The notes: generated by a model from the sequence alone, not told the origin. A stretch of 36,734 nt of DNA from Calditrichota bacterium (GCA_024276455.1 JAJRXE010000159.1:1-36734), one strand, 5' to 3'. Positions 15,987-25,818 are shown, numbered from the stretch's first letter. Program-made: numbers and translations.

Positions 15987-17054
15987 TTATTTGAACAGCT
16001 CGTCCTGAAGAATTTTTTCGGCAATTTCCAGGAAGGCTTTGGCGGAAGCGCTTTCGGGGTTCCGCGCCACCACCGGAACGCCCTCGTCGCCGGCTTCCCG
16101 CACTTCCGGCTCGATGGGAACCTGGCCCAGCAGCGGAACGCCCAATTCCTGCGCGGAAGCCCGGCCGCCATCCTTGCCAAAAATGTAGTATTTATTCCCG
16201 CAGTTGGGACAGACGAAGTAGCTCATGTTCTCCACAATTCCCAGTACCCGGGTGTCCACTTTCTGGAACATCTTCAGTCCTTTGCGGGCGTCCACCAGAG
16301 CGACTTCCTGGGGCGTGGTAACAATAATGGCGCCGGTGATGGGGGTCTTTTGCACCAGGGTCAACTGAGCATCGCCAGTTCCGGGCGGCAGGTCAATCAC
16401 CAGCACGTCCAGTTCGCCCCACACCACGTCGTGGAGAAACTGCTCCACCGCCTTCATCACCAGCGGTCCGCGCCAGATGAGCGGCGCATCGCGGTCCACC
16501 AGAAATCCCATGGACATCAGCTTGATGCCGTATTTTTCCAGAGGAATGATCTTCTGCTCCGGAGTTACATTGGGACGATCTTCGATGCCCATCATGATGT
16601 GGATGCTGGGACCGTACACGTCGCTGTCCATCAGTCCCACTTTGAGCCCCTTCTTCGCCAGGGCAATGGCCAGGTTGGTGGCCACGGTGGATTTCCCCAC
16701 CCCGCCTTTACCGGAAGCCACCGCCACAATATTTTTAATACCCGGAATGGGCGCCCGGCCGGCCCAGGGATCGTCCGAGGCTTTTGCACCCAGGCTGGTT
16801 TTCACCTGAATGGTTCCCTCAATCACATTGACCTGGTACCCCGGGAAGGCCTCCTCCAGGGTTTTCTGGACGGTATCTTTCACCTGGATTTTGGTTTCCT
16901 CGCTCTTGGTGGTGAATTTCAGTTCCACGGTGATCTTCTGATCCTGCACCTCAATTTTGTCCACCACGCCAAACGACACGATATCCCGGGTGAAACCCGG
17001 GTATTTTATCCCGGCCAGTTTCTCTCTGACCGCTTCCACGGTTACCTGACTCAT
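15987..17054 (-). CDS. mrp: Mrp/NBP35 family iron-sulfur cluster carrier ATPase
   Basis: The start is the ATG at 17054 behind AAAAGGAG with eight-base spacing; an upstream in-frame ATG pair at 17096 has no ribosome site. The 355-residue protein has an N-terminal MIP18/DUF59 domain (about 1-85) and a ParA-like ATPase. The P-loop GKGGVGKST is at 115-123, followed by MDSDVYGPS and DLPPGTGD. CPNCG (Cys282, Cys285) is the CxxC that holds the bridging cluster in Mrp/ApbC dimers. These proteins deliver Fe-S clusters to target enzymes. The gene lies 108 bp after a VanZ-like gene on the same strand and ends next to a repeat island. Length and domain order are standard. Confidence 0.95.
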   Translation of the reverse strand: MSQVTVEAVREKLAGIKYPGFTRDIVSFGVVDKIEVQDQKITVELKFTTKSEETKIQVKDTVQKTLEEAFPGYQVNVIEGTIQVKTSLGAKASDDPWAGRAPIPGIKNIVAVASGKGGVGKSTVATNLAIALAKKGLKVGLMDSDVYGPSIHIMMGIEDRPNVTPEQKIIPLEKYGIKLMSMGFLVDRDAPLIWRGPLVMKAVEQFLHDVVWGELDVLVIDLPPGTGDAQLTLVQKTPITGAIIVTTPQEVALVDARKGLKMFQKVDTRVLGIVENMSYFVCPNCGNKYYIFGKDGGRASAQELGVPLLGQVPIEPEVREAGDEGVPVVARNPESASAKAFLEIAEKILQDELFK

Positions 17055-17127
17055 TTTTTGACTCCTTTTGAAAGCGTTAAAAAATTTTCTCATCATTCTT
17101 CAGTTCTTTTAAATGCAGCGAAATTTA

Positions 17128-17147
17128 TTTCCTCCGGCAGGAAGAAA
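17128..17147 (-). terminator. hairpin after the VanZ-like gene
   Basis: TTTCTTCC-TGCC-GGAGGAAA on the minus strand forms an 8-bp stem with one wobble, 15 bp after the stop. The tail (TAAATTT) is only partly T-rich. Confidence 0.3.
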
Positions 17148-17162
17148 CCACCAAATAAAAAT

Positions 17163-17585
17163 TTAGTGCGCCGGGGAACGATTCTTTTGCAAAAAAGCTT
17201 TAAAAAAGCCCACCCGGTTCACCAGGTACAAACTGAACAGGATTCCGACGGTATCCGCCAGCCAGTCTCCCCATTCCACCGCGCGTCCCGGGGTGAAGGA
17301 CTGGTGGAACTCGTCGCTCAAACCAAAGAGCGTGCCGGCCAGAAAGGCGGCCAGCAGGAAATGACGTCGCAGGGACAGAAAACGCCGCTGCCGGTAAAAT
17401 GCCCGGGTGAGAAAAATCCCGTACACGGTGTACACCAGAAAATGGTAAATTTTGTCTTCAAAACCCAGGTTAATCTGGGGCGCTTTCAAGTTCGAGATCG
17501 AAGACAGTGTAAAGAGCAGCGCCGTCCAGAACAGAGCCGGAAACTGGTTAAACCAGAAAGTGTCTCGTTGAATCCATCGCCACAC
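17163..17585 (-). CDS. VanZ-like membrane protein
   Basis: The likely start is the GTG at 17585, nine bases after AAGGAG. Its G is also the last base of the upstream TAG stop (TAGTG), so translation is probably coupled. The 140-residue protein has about four membrane segments. KIYHFLVYTVYG and DEFHQSFTPGR, followed by a D-W-x-AD-T-x-G element, are the conserved features of the VanZ-like family, named after the teicoplanin-resistance protein of enterococci. Most members have no known role. This one shares a transcript with an M1 peptidase, so an envelope function is plausible, but antibiotic resistance should not be inferred. Confidence 0.8.
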   Translation of the reverse strand: MWRWIQRDTFWFNQFPALFWTALLFTLSSISNLKAPQINLGFEDKIYHFLVYTVYGIFLTRAFYRQRRFLSLRRHFLLAAFLAGTLFGLSDEFHQSFTPGRAVEWGDWLADTVGILFSLYLVNRVGFFKAFLQKNRSPAH

Positions 17586-20515
17586 TAATAGAATCTCCTT
17601 ATGCTCAGGCGAATTCCCCATCGCCAATTGATTTGATGCGAGTCAATGCTTTTCGTTACCCAGATCGGAAAATCGAAGGTGATCCGTTTCAGGTGAAAAT
17701 ATTCGAAGAAAAACGGCAGACGGGTGAAGTGGATAGAAAACCCGGCTTCGCCGTAATTCAGCGAAAGCTTTTCCCAGCGATTGGTTCCCCCGGCCCAGTG
17801 AGTAAAGGCGGAGATATCCACCTCGGAGAGATAGGGCAGGTAAAGCAGGAACAGGTTAAGAGGATTGCCCAGCCAGAGGCGGGCGTCCAGACGCAGCAGG
17901 CGGGATTCTGCCAACGGCTGGTAAGAAGTAAGGGCAAAGATGCTTCCTCCACCGGCCTGGTTAAGGTGACCGCCCCGCCACCAGGCATCCGGCAGGGTGC
18001 CCCGGGCACGCAGGTAGGGATTGTCGAAATAGCGGTACAACTCGGTGCCCTTCAAACTGTAGCGTTTTTCCAGCGGCGGGTTCCCCTCCCAGTTGCCACT
18101 AAAAAAACTGGCTTCAATCTTGCGAGAGAAGAAAAAAGGTAGCCGGATTTTGCCCCCCACCTCCCAGCGGCGGTACGCAAAATCGCTGCCCCAGGTGGAA
18201 TTCTCCAATCGCACCGCCCATTCCCAACCGTTTGCCAGATACTGCCTCCCCCAGCGACTCTGGTTCCAGGTCATTTCCAGAAAACTCACCGTTCCCGGCG
18301 AAAAGGGGTACGGCAGGTAGGCGGACTGGTAAAGATGACGCGCTTGCCAGCCCAGGGAGAGCGAGCGATGGCGGCGGTTTGAACGGGAGGAAAGTTTCAC
18401 CGATAGCCCGCCGCCCACCCGTCCGGCGCTGCGGTAGGCCGCCACCTGCAGGGTGGAATTCCCGCTCAGGGCGTAGAGCGGGTGACTTAGTGCAAACTCC
18501 ACGTCCGGCTGCAGATTTTTAGTTCCCAGGTAAAAACGAAACCGGTGAGCGAATTCCTGCCAGAGATAATTCCCGCGGGTGAAAATACCAAATTGCACGC
18601 CATCGCGCTGATTGTAAAAAATTCCCGGAAAACCGGTCACGGTGTAGCCGTCCGGGTGGGGGAACATGTACTGGCGGTGCATCCAGTACCAGTAGATTTT
18701 GGGAAGGGTGCGAGTGCGGTTGTTCCAGGGATTCACATCCAGCAGACGCCCCGCAGGGTCAATGGTTACCTGCTCGATTTTGTCAGGGAGGAGGAGCTCA
18801 ATTTCCCGGGAAGTCTGATCGAACCGCCAGGCAGGCAGCGCCGTTGAACCGTTGGGAAAGCTCATGCCGTCGTCCACCGGAATGCGGTAGCGGCGCACCT
18901 CGCCGTTCCGCAATGTGACCGCAAAATCCAGCGGCATAACGATGGGCTTCTCCCGCCGGAAAGAAATCCGGGCCCGGTAATGCACCCCGCTGGAATCCTT
19001 CTCCCAGTTTCCCCTCACTATTCCCACCGCATAATCACACTGCCAGGTGGTGTTCAGCCACTCGTCGAAAAACCAGTCCAGCTGGCGGCCGGAGACGGCT
19101 TCGAACGCCCGCACCAGGTCGTCCGGGTAGGGATGGCGAAAACGCCAGGTGCGGTAGTAATGTCGGATTCCCGCCCAGAACAGGGAATCGCCCAACACCA
19201 GACGCAATTGCGAAATGACCTGGCTCATCTTCTGGTAATAAATCAGGTAGGGATCGTTCTGGAACCAGTCGAAAGGGGTGTTGATGGGCTCGTCCAGACC
19301 ACTTTTTACGTACTCCAGGTAAGCCAGACGCTCGTCGTCCCAGAGGTTAATCCGGTAGTTGAACAAGCGGCTCAACCGGCTCTGCCGGGTTTCGTCGGAG
19401 TAGCTGACCGGGCCCAGGATTTTCTCCATGGCCAGATTCTCGAAATAGGTTGCAAACCCCTCGTCCATCCAGCCGTAACGGGTCTGGTTGTTGGCCAGCA
19501 ATCCGAAAAACCACTGATGGGCAATTTCGTGAATGATGGTAGCGCTTAAATTGCGGAAATTGGTGATGTAGTCGTTAATGATGACCAGGTTGGGGTACTC
19601 CATTCCCCCGGCGGTAATGTAGCCGTCCACCACGCTCAGTTGCTCGTAAGGGTAAGGACCGATGCGTTTCTGGAAAAATGCCAGCGCCTGGCGGGCAATG
19701 GAAAGCTGCTTTACCCAGGTTTCCATCTGGTAGGGCTGAATGAAAAAATTAATGGTTACCCGGCCCGCTTTCACCCGGCGCAGCACCAGGTCGGGATCGG
19801 CCACCCAGACAAAATCGTGCACCCGCCGCGCCAGGAAATGGTACACCGTGCGGGCCGTGTCCGGGTACGTTTCGTACCAGGGACGGCGGTGTGGGAATTC
19901 CACCGAGTCCGGCAGGGCTGCCGGGTTAAGGAGCACGCCGGTGGCCGCCACCACGTAGCCAGCTGGCACGTCGATGCTGACCCGGTAGTTACCCCATTCA
20001 TGGTAAAACTCCCCTTTCAGATGCTGTTCGGTGTGCCAGCCGTGCTGGTCGTACACCGCTGGAACCGGATACCAGTGTCCCACGTCGAAGTGGACGCCGT
20101 AGTAACCGAAACGTTCTCCGGAAGCCGGCAGCACGGAATTGAAGCGGAACTCCAGCTGCAAAGAATCTCCGGGCAGTAAAAGGCGCGGCAAGATTGCCTC
20201 CAGAATGGTGGAATTCACCCGGAAAGGCACCCGCCGGCCCCCTGCGTCCCGCAGGTACACAATGTCGATGTAGCCGATTTTCTCGGGATTCTCGGAAGCG
20301 GATTCCCGGAACTTATTCAGGTAAAGGTGAAAGTAAAGTCGATTCAGAGTGTCCGGGGAATTGTTGTGATACACCAGCCACTCCCGCCCTTCCACCCGAT
20401 TTAATTCCGGCAGCAGCTTCGCTTCCAGGCGGTAATTCACCTCTTGCTGAAAGTAAGCCCGGGCGGCTACACAAAGCAATAAAAGAAATCCCAGGGTTCT
20501 CAATTGAATGGGCAT
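17585..20515 (-). CDS. M1 family metallopeptidase with C-terminal outer-membrane beta-barrel
   Basis: The start is the ATG at 20515, which opens a signal peptide (MPIQLRTLGFLLLLCVAARA); the frame is open upstream but not credible as protein. The 976-residue protein has an M1 peptidase part: GGMEYPNLV, the zinc motif HEIAHQW (His329, Glu330, His333), and Glu352 in WMDEGFATYFE, exactly 18 residues on. After about residue 617 the sequence changes to roughly 360 residues of alternating strands rich in Tyr, Trp, Arg and Gly, ending RLSIRRFY, as in outer-membrane barrels. The peptidase would then be anchored at the outer membrane. The TAG stop overlaps the VanZ-like start. Confidence 0.85.
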   Translation of the reverse strand: MPIQLRTLGFLLLLCVAARAYFQQEVNYRLEAKLLPELNRVEGREWLVYHNNSPDTLNRLYFHLYLNKFRESASENPEKIGYIDIVYLRDAGGRRVPFRVNSTILEAILPRLLLPGDSLQLEFRFNSVLPASGERFGYYGVHFDVGHWYPVPAVYDQHGWHTEQHLKGEFYHEWGNYRVSIDVPAGYVVAATGVLLNPAALPDSVEFPHRRPWYETYPDTARTVYHFLARRVHDFVWVADPDLVLRRVKAGRVTINFFIQPYQMETWVKQLSIARQALAFFQKRIGPYPYEQLSVVDGYITAGGMEYPNLVIINDYITNFRNLSATIIHEIAHQWFFGLLANNQTRYGWMDEGFATYFENLAMEKILGPVSYSDETRQSRLSRLFNYRINLWDDERLAYLEYVKSGLDEPINTPFDWFQNDPYLIYYQKMSQVISQLRLVLGDSLFWAGIRHYYRTWRFRHPYPDDLVRAFEAVSGRQLDWFFDEWLNTTWQCDYAVGIVRGNWEKDSSGVHYRARISFRREKPIVMPLDFAVTLRNGEVRRYRIPVDDGMSFPNGSTALPAWRFDQTSREIELLLPDKIEQVTIDPAGRLLDVNPWNNRTRTLPKIYWYWMHRQYMFPHPDGYTVTGFPGIFYNQRDGVQFGIFTRGNYLWQEFAHRFRFYLGTKNLQPDVEFALSHPLYALSGNSTLQVAAYRSAGRVGGGLSVKLSSRSNRRHRSLSLGWQARHLYQSAYLPYPFSPGTVSFLEMTWNQSRWGRQYLANGWEWAVRLENSTWGSDFAYRRWEVGGKIRLPFFFSRKIEASFFSGNWEGNPPLEKRYSLKGTELYRYFDNPYLRARGTLPDAWWRGGHLNQAGGGSIFALTSYQPLAESRLLRLDARLWLGNPLNLFLLYLPYLSEVDISAFTHWAGGTNRWEKLSLNYGEAGFSIHFTRLPFFFEYFHLKRITFDFPIWVTKSIDSHQINWRWGIRLSIRRFY

Positions 20516-20677
20516 CGTCTTCTTACTTCTTTTTCGATCTTCATGAAACCAAAAATAGAACCGAGAAGGGGAAAAATCAAAGCCCAAAATAGAAAGAAGT
20601 GGAAAAATAATGGCCCTCGTAAAAATTAGCAACCGGAAAGAAAATATCGGGAACTCCGTGCAGAGAAGCAGCGTAAC

Positions 20678-20745
20678 GTTAAACTGTGACGGTTTAACAA
20701 AGGAAAAACAGCTTGCTTTAAAAGCCGGAGCTGTCTATTTTTATT
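20678..20745 (+). terminator. tandem hairpins ending in a terminator, upstream of the PBP gene
   Basis: GTTAAAC/GTTTAAC (20678-20698) is followed by ACAGCT/AGCTGT (20708-20734) with an inner stem and a T-rich tail. No + gene precedes it between 20516 and 20677. It may be an attenuator in the leader of the PBP gene or the 3' end of a small RNA. The minus strand also has a T tract. Confidence 0.45.
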
Positions 20746-20802
20746 TGTTTAAATATCAATAAATTAAAGAAAAACGAATCAAAATTACGTTGAACCAATC
20801 CC

Positions 20803-22938
20803 ATGACCGGTAACTTCAATCGTCCCCAATCCGAGCAAAGTCCTTTACCTTCGCATCCGGCCAGAAACGAATCTTTCTGGCAGAAGTTAAAAGCACACCG
20901 AAAAATCATCATTATTTCCTTTCTGGTGGCACTTTCGCTGGGTTATTTGATTTACCTGATCAGCGGCCTTCCCTCTCTGCAAAAATTAGAGAACATTGAA
21001 CCGGCCCTGGTAACCCGAATTTATTCCGAGGACGGCGAAATCATCCACGAACTCTATCGTTACAATCGGGTGTACATTCCCATCTAAAAGATTCCGGACC
21101 ACACCATTCAGGCGCTGTTAGCCACCGAAGACCGGGAGTTTTACAAACACTGGGGCATTAACATCAAGCGGATTCCCAAAGCGTTGTTTGTGGACTTAAT
21201 TTCGCTGAGTTTTCGGCAGGGATTCAGCACCATTACCATGCAGTTAGCTCGCAACCTGTACTTTGGTTTCGAAAAGAATATTACCCGCAAACTGCGCGAA
21301 ATTCTTACCGCCCTGCAAATCGAACGCACCTATTCCAAACGGGAAATTCTGGAAATGTATCTGAACGTGGCCTATTTTGGTCACGGCGTGTACGGCATTC
21401 AGGCGGCGGCCAAAAAATATTTCAACAAGGACGCTTCCGATCTGAACATTCAGGAGAGCGCCACGCTGATTCCGCTGTTGAAATCGCCGGCTTACTATTC
21501 GCCCCTGGTGCACCCCGACCGGGCTTTAAAACGGCGCAACCTGGTGCTTCACAACATGGTGGTGGCCGGTTACCTGACCGAAGCCCAATACGACAGTCTG
21601 AAACAACTGCCTCTGGAAGTGGAAGAATTCCATCTGCGAAGCAAAATTGCCCCCTATTTTACCGAATACATCCGGCAGCAACTCAATCGTTTGCAGGACT
21701 CCCTGGGGGTGAACGTGTACGAGGACGGATTGAACGTGTACCCCACCTTGAACTCCAAAATCCAGGCCTGCATGGACACGGCCGTCGCCCGGGAACTTCC
21801 CAAGCTGCAGGAACGGGTGTACCGAAAATTACAGTCCTGGAAAGAAAAGAACGAAATGCCCGATTCGGTGTTTCAGGAGAAGGCCAAGGTGCAGATTGCT
21901 TTCGTGGCTATCGACCATCACAATGGCCACATTTTAGCCATGGTGGGTGGGCGCAACTTCGAGGAATCCAAATTTAATCGGGCTGTGCAGGCGCGGCGAC
22001 AACCGGGCTCCGCCTTCAAACCGTTTCTTTACACTGCCGCCATCGACAATGGGTACACCACCGTGGATAAGTTTTTGAATCAGCCGGTGGTAGTAATCAA
22101 TCCGGATGGCACGCGGTGGGATCCAGAAAATTACAATCGGGAGTTCGGCGGGCCCACTACCCTGCGGGAAGCCTTGCGGCTCTCCATTAACCTGGTGGCG
22201 GTGCGGCTCATTCAAGAAATCGGTCCGGCCGTGGTGGCGGAATATGCCCATCGGATGGGAATCTCCACTCCGCTGCGTCCGTTTCCCACCCTGGCGCTGG
22301 GGAGCTCGGAGGTAATTCCTCTGGAGCTGGTTTCCGCTTACGGCGTATTTGCCAATCAGGGGGTGCGGGTGGAACCGATTTCCATTACCCGGATTGAAGA
22401 CCGTTTTGGTAATGTGATTTACGAGAAGCGGGGTCGGCGGCGCGAAGTTTTAAACAAAGCCACGGCTTACATTTTAACAGACATGCTGGAAACCGTGATT
22501 AACCGGGGGACCGGTGCCCGGGCACGCTACCAATTTAAATTCTACCGCACGGCGGCGGGCAAAACCGGCACCACCAACAACTTCACCGACGCCTGGTTTG
22601 TGGGATTCACCCCGCACCTTACAGCCGGCGTCTGGGTCGGATTGGACGATCCGAAATTGACTCTGGGGCGGGGAGAATCCGGTGCCATGGCGGCACTGCC
22701 CTTCTGGGCCACCTTCATGAAGTGCGTGTACGATACCCTGCATTTACCGGACGATACCTTTAAACAACCGACCGATGTGATCCGTCTGCAGGTTTGCGCA
22801 GAAACCGGAAAACTGGCCACGAATTATTGTCCGAAAATTTTGAACGAGGTATTTAACATAAAATACCATCCCACGGTTTTATGCGACAACCACACCGGCC
22901 CAACGCCCGGGAAAAAGAAAAAACGAATCCTATTTTAA
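20803..22938 (+). pseudogene. class A penicillin-binding protein (PBP1A type) interrupted by an in-frame TAA
   Basis: The frame encodes a cytoplasmic tail, a membrane anchor (about 35-54), then codons up to 94 (NRVYIPI). A TAA at 21085-21087 (codon 95) follows, and the same frame continues for 616 codons. Downstream lie the GT51 transglycosylase (ATEDREFYKHWG with catalytic Glu109; GFSTITMQLARN; EMYLNVAYFG) and the transpeptidase (SAFK with Ser403; SIN at 461-463; KTGTT at 587-591). Apart from one codon the gene is intact; E, Q or K would restore it with one base change. No usable start lies between the stop and Glu109. It is either truly broken, read through, or a sequence error. No clear ribosome site is seen before the ATG. 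Confidence 0.85.
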
Positions 22939-23056
22939 CGCTTCTCCTTTGACGAATAAACCCACCCGTTTCCCGAAGGGGGCGTTCTCCGGAAAACCTC
23001 CGCAAACCGGGAGGGGTGGCAACACCTTCGGCGGGAACCAAACATTACGGTGATTC

Positions 23057-24007
23057 ATGGGGAAAACAGACCAGCAGTACACCGGAAAAGTGATTCGCAC
23101 CATTCGGAAACAATATGCCGTCGCTCTGGAAGACGGGCGCACGCTTCTCTGCTCGGTGCGCGGCCGTCTGGTGGGATTGCCCAGCAACCACCAGGGAGCG
23201 GTAAAAGTAGGCGACGACGTGCTGGTGCGGTTAATTTCGGAGGAAGAAGGGGTTATTGAAGAAATCTTGCCCCGCAAATCGAAAATCAGCCGCGCGGTGG
23301 AGGGAAAAGCTTACCGGGAACACATCATTGCCACCAATGTCGATCAAATGGTCATCATCATGGCGGCAAAAGAACCGCCTTTTAAATCAGGTTTGCTGGA
23401 CCGTTACCTGGTGATTGCGGAAAAAAACCACCTCCAGGCACTGATCTGCCTGAACAAAATCGACCTGGCCAATCGGGAAGAGTTCGCCGATTACCTGAAA
23501 TGGTACCCCCAAATTGGTTGCCCAATCATTCTAACCTCCGCCGTTACCGGCGAGGGAATTGAGGAATTCAAACAGCGCCTGAAAGGAAAAGTGTCGGCCC
23601 TGGTGGGCCATTCCGGAGTGGGTAAAACCTCTCTGATTCAAAAAATTGAACCCGGTTTAGATTTAAAAACCGGACCGACCAGTAAAAAAACCGGGAAGGG
23701 TCGCCACACCACCACCTACGTGGAGCTTTACCCGCTCTCTTTCGGGGGCTACATCATCGACACTCCGGGAATCCGGGAGTTAGGCCTCTGGGACATTTAC
23801 CGCAGCGAACTAAAACAGTATTTTGTGGACTTTCGCCCGTACGAGGAGCATTGCCAATTTGCGGACTGCAATCACATTCAAGAACCGGGCTGTGCGGTGA
23901 AAGAGGCGGTGGAAAAAGGGGAAATTTTCGCCGAACGCTACGACAATTACGTCAACATTTACTTGAGTTTGCGGAGTGCCCCCTACGAGCTTCTTCGTCC
24001 GCGTTAA
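23057..24007 (+). CDS. rsgA: small ribosomal subunit biogenesis GTPase RsgA
   Basis: This 316-residue protein has the permuted GTPase order of RsgA/YjeQ. An N-terminal OB fold (about 1-75) comes first, then G4 NKID (133-136), G1 GHSGVGKT (184-191), G2 KGRHTTT and G3 DTPG. A C-terminal zinc site follows (CQFADCNHIQEPGC). RsgA checks late maturation of the 30S subunit. The start has GGTGA a few bases upstream and the length is normal. It lies 118 bp after the PBP gene on the same strand, with no terminator seen, so they may share a transcript. The next gene, waaA, starts 180 bp later. Confidence 0.95.
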   Translation: MGKTDQQYTGKVIRTIRKQYAVALEDGRTLLCSVRGRLVGLPSNHQGAVKVGDDVLVRLISEEEGVIEEILPRKSKISRAVEGKAYREHIIATNVDQMVIIMAAKEPPFKSGLLDRYLVIAEKNHLQALICLNKIDLANREEFADYLKWYPQIGCPIILTSAVTGEGIEEFKQRLKGKVSALVGHSGVGKTSLIQKIEPGLDLKTGPTSKKTGKGRHTTTYVELYPLSFGGYIIDTPGIRELGLWDIYRSELKQYFVDFRPYEEHCQFADCNHIQEPGCAVKEAVEKGEIFAERYDNYVNIYLSLRSAPYELLRPR

Positions 24008-24187
24008 TCGGCCTTCCCGAATCCGATCCGCCCCGTTTTTTTCCGGAAACAAATATTTTTCTTTCCGAACGACTATTATTTTGCTTAATTTTAGGTTTGT
24101 GTTGTAAAACCGGTGACGGTACCCGAAAATACCGGTAGGTCTGAATCAACAGAACGATTTTTCTGCAAACTTTCTGGAGCGCCCCGG

Positions 24188-25486
24188 ATGTTTTTTTTCT
24201 ATTTTCTGATCTACAATCTACTCTTTCTGCCGCTGCTCTTTATTCTGGTACACCTGGCCGCCTTTTTTAATCGGAAAGTCCGTCAGGCGGTTCTGGGAAA
24301 ATACCAGCTTTACTGCCGGCTACGCCGTTACCGGACGGTCTGGATGAATCGACCGGTTGCCGTAGTACATTGCGCTTCCATGGGAGAATTCGAGCACATC
24401 AAACCGTTTCTCAACGATTTCAAAAAAATAAAACCGGACTACGCCGTGCTAGTGCTGTTTTTCTCGCCGTCGGGATTTCAGAATGTTAAATCGTTTCCGT
24501 CCGTAGATCTGTTTCTGTACGCTCCTTTCGACAGTCTCTTCTCCATCTGGCGTTTTATTCACACAGTGCGGCCGCGCCTGTGGATTATTGCCAAACACGA
24601 CGTCTGGCCCAATCAGGTCTGGCTCACCCGCTGGTTCCGAATCCCCGTTTTTCTCATTAACGCCTCGCTACACCAGCAGTCCAGTCGGTTGCTCTGGTTG
24701 TTTCGCCCCTTTCATCAGACGATTTACCGTTCCTTTACGCGCATTCTGACCATCTCGGAAACCGACCGGAATAATTTTCTGAAGCTGGTACCGGACTCGC
24801 TGCTGCGGGTTACCGGCGACACAAAATTCGACCAGGTATTGTACCGGAAAGAAGAATCGCGCAAACGAAAGGTGCTGCCGCACGAGAAGCTTCAGAATCG
24901 TTGGGTCTTTGTGGCAGGGAGCACCTGGCCGGAAGACCAGCACCACCTCATTCCGGCCATCAAATCTCTGCACGGCCGTTTTCCGCAGTTCCTGACCATC
25001 ATTTGTCCCCACGAGCCCACCGATCATCATTTAAAAGAACTGCGCAAAGAAATTTCCCCGCTGGAATACGTGCTTCTCTCCGAAATCGAGCGGCTGGAAG
25101 ACCAGGAGGTCATCATTGTGGACCGGATTGGGGTCCTGGCTAATATTTACGGGGTGGGACACGCGGCCTACGTGGGCGGTAGTTTTCGCCAGAACGTTCA
25201 CAATGTGCTGGAACCGGCCGCTTACGGCATTCCGGTCCTGTTTGGTCCGGTAAATCAAAATTCCCACGAAGCGCAACTTCTGAAAGCCTCCGGGGGAGGG
25301 ATTGAAGTACACCAGGCAGAGGAAATTGAAGCGATTCTGGAAAAATTTCTGCTGAACGACATTTACCGGCAGGAAACCGGTCGGAAGGCGTTCCAGATTG
25401 TTGAAAAACACCGCGGCGCCACCCATCGCACCATCCAATATATTCTGGCAGATTTAAACGAAACCGAAGAGGAGGGTCGTCCATGA
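24188..25486 (+). CDS. waaA: 3-deoxy-D-manno-octulosonic acid (Kdo) transferase
   Basis: The start is the ATG at 24188, eight bases after TGGAG; it opens the usual N-terminal membrane anchor (MFFFYFLIYNLLFLPLLF). An upstream in-frame GTG at 24113 adds a non-conserved stretch. The 432-residue GT30 enzyme shows CASMGEFE, with the likely catalytic base Glu67; KHDVWPN; INASLHQQSSR; TGDTKFDQ; and GGSFRQNVHNVLEPAAYG, a nucleotide-sugar site. It adds Kdo from CMP-Kdo to the lipid A precursor at the inner membrane. This is the best evidence in the window that the cell makes LPS. Its stop overlaps the next start (ATGA). Confidence 0.93.
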   Translation: MFFFYFLIYNLLFLPLLFILVHLAAFFNRKVRQAVLGKYQLYCRLRRYRTVWMNRPVAVVHCASMGEFEHIKPFLNDFKKIKPDYAVLVLFFSPSGFQNVKSFPSVDLFLYAPFDSLFSIWRFIHTVRPRLWIIAKHDVWPNQVWLTRWFRIPVFLINASLHQQSSRLLWLFRPFHQTIYRSFTRILTISETDRNNFLKLVPDSLLRVTGDTKFDQVLYRKEESRKRKVLPHEKLQNRWVFVAGSTWPEDQHHLIPAIKSLHGRFPQFLTIICPHEPTDHHLKELRKEISPLEYVLLSEIERLEDQEVIIVDRIGVLANIYGVGHAAYVGGSFRQNVHNVLEPAAYGIPVLFGPVNQNSHEAQLLKASGGGIEVHQAEEIEAILEKFLLNDIYRQETGRKAFQIVEKHRGATHRTIQYILADLNETEEEGRP

Positions 25487-25791
25487 GTCACCATTTACCG
25501 AAGAGCTATCTGGAATTTCAGGAAGAATTTCCGGAAGTGTTCGAAGCTTACCAGGCCCTGGGAGAAGCCTGCCACCGTTCCGACATTTTAAACGATGAAA
25601 CCCGGCGTTTGGTAAAACTGGCTCTGGCCATTGCCATCGGTTCGCATGGGGCCGTTCACGCCCAGGTACGTCGGGCGCTGGAAGACGGCATCGAAGAGGA
25701 AAAACTGAAGCAGGTAGCCGTATTAGCCATCCCGACCATTGGATTCCCCCGGGCGCATGCGGCACTCACCTGGATTAAGGACTTATTGTAA
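25483..25791 (+). CDS. carboxymuconolactone decarboxylase (CMD/AhpD-like) family protein
   Basis: This 102-residue all-helical protein fits the CMD fold: RRLVKLALAIAIGSHGAVHA, then VRRALEDGIEEEKLKQ and FPRAHAAL. The conserved histidine is present (AVHA), but the CxxC pair of AhpD-type peroxidase partners is absent, replaced by SHGAVH. A thiol peroxidase role is therefore unlikely; this Cys-less subgroup has no assigned reaction. The gene overlaps waaA by 4 nt, so it is translated with it, although a link to LPS is not obvious. The length is normal for the single-domain family. Confidence 0.85.
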   Translation: MSHHLPKSYLEFQEEFPEVFEAYQALGEACHRSDILNDETRRLVKLALAIAIGSHGAVHAQVRRALEDGIEEEKLKQVAVLAIPTIGFPRAHAALTWIKDLL

Positions 25792-25818
25792 GCGCGCGAA
25801 TTAGGGCATCCGTCAGAG

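Noticed and set aside
16350..17588. Long + strand frame opposite mrp and the VanZ-like gene
   Set aside because: It is antisense to two strongly conserved genes, is rich in His and Gln as expected for a shadow frame, and has no domain-like sequence.
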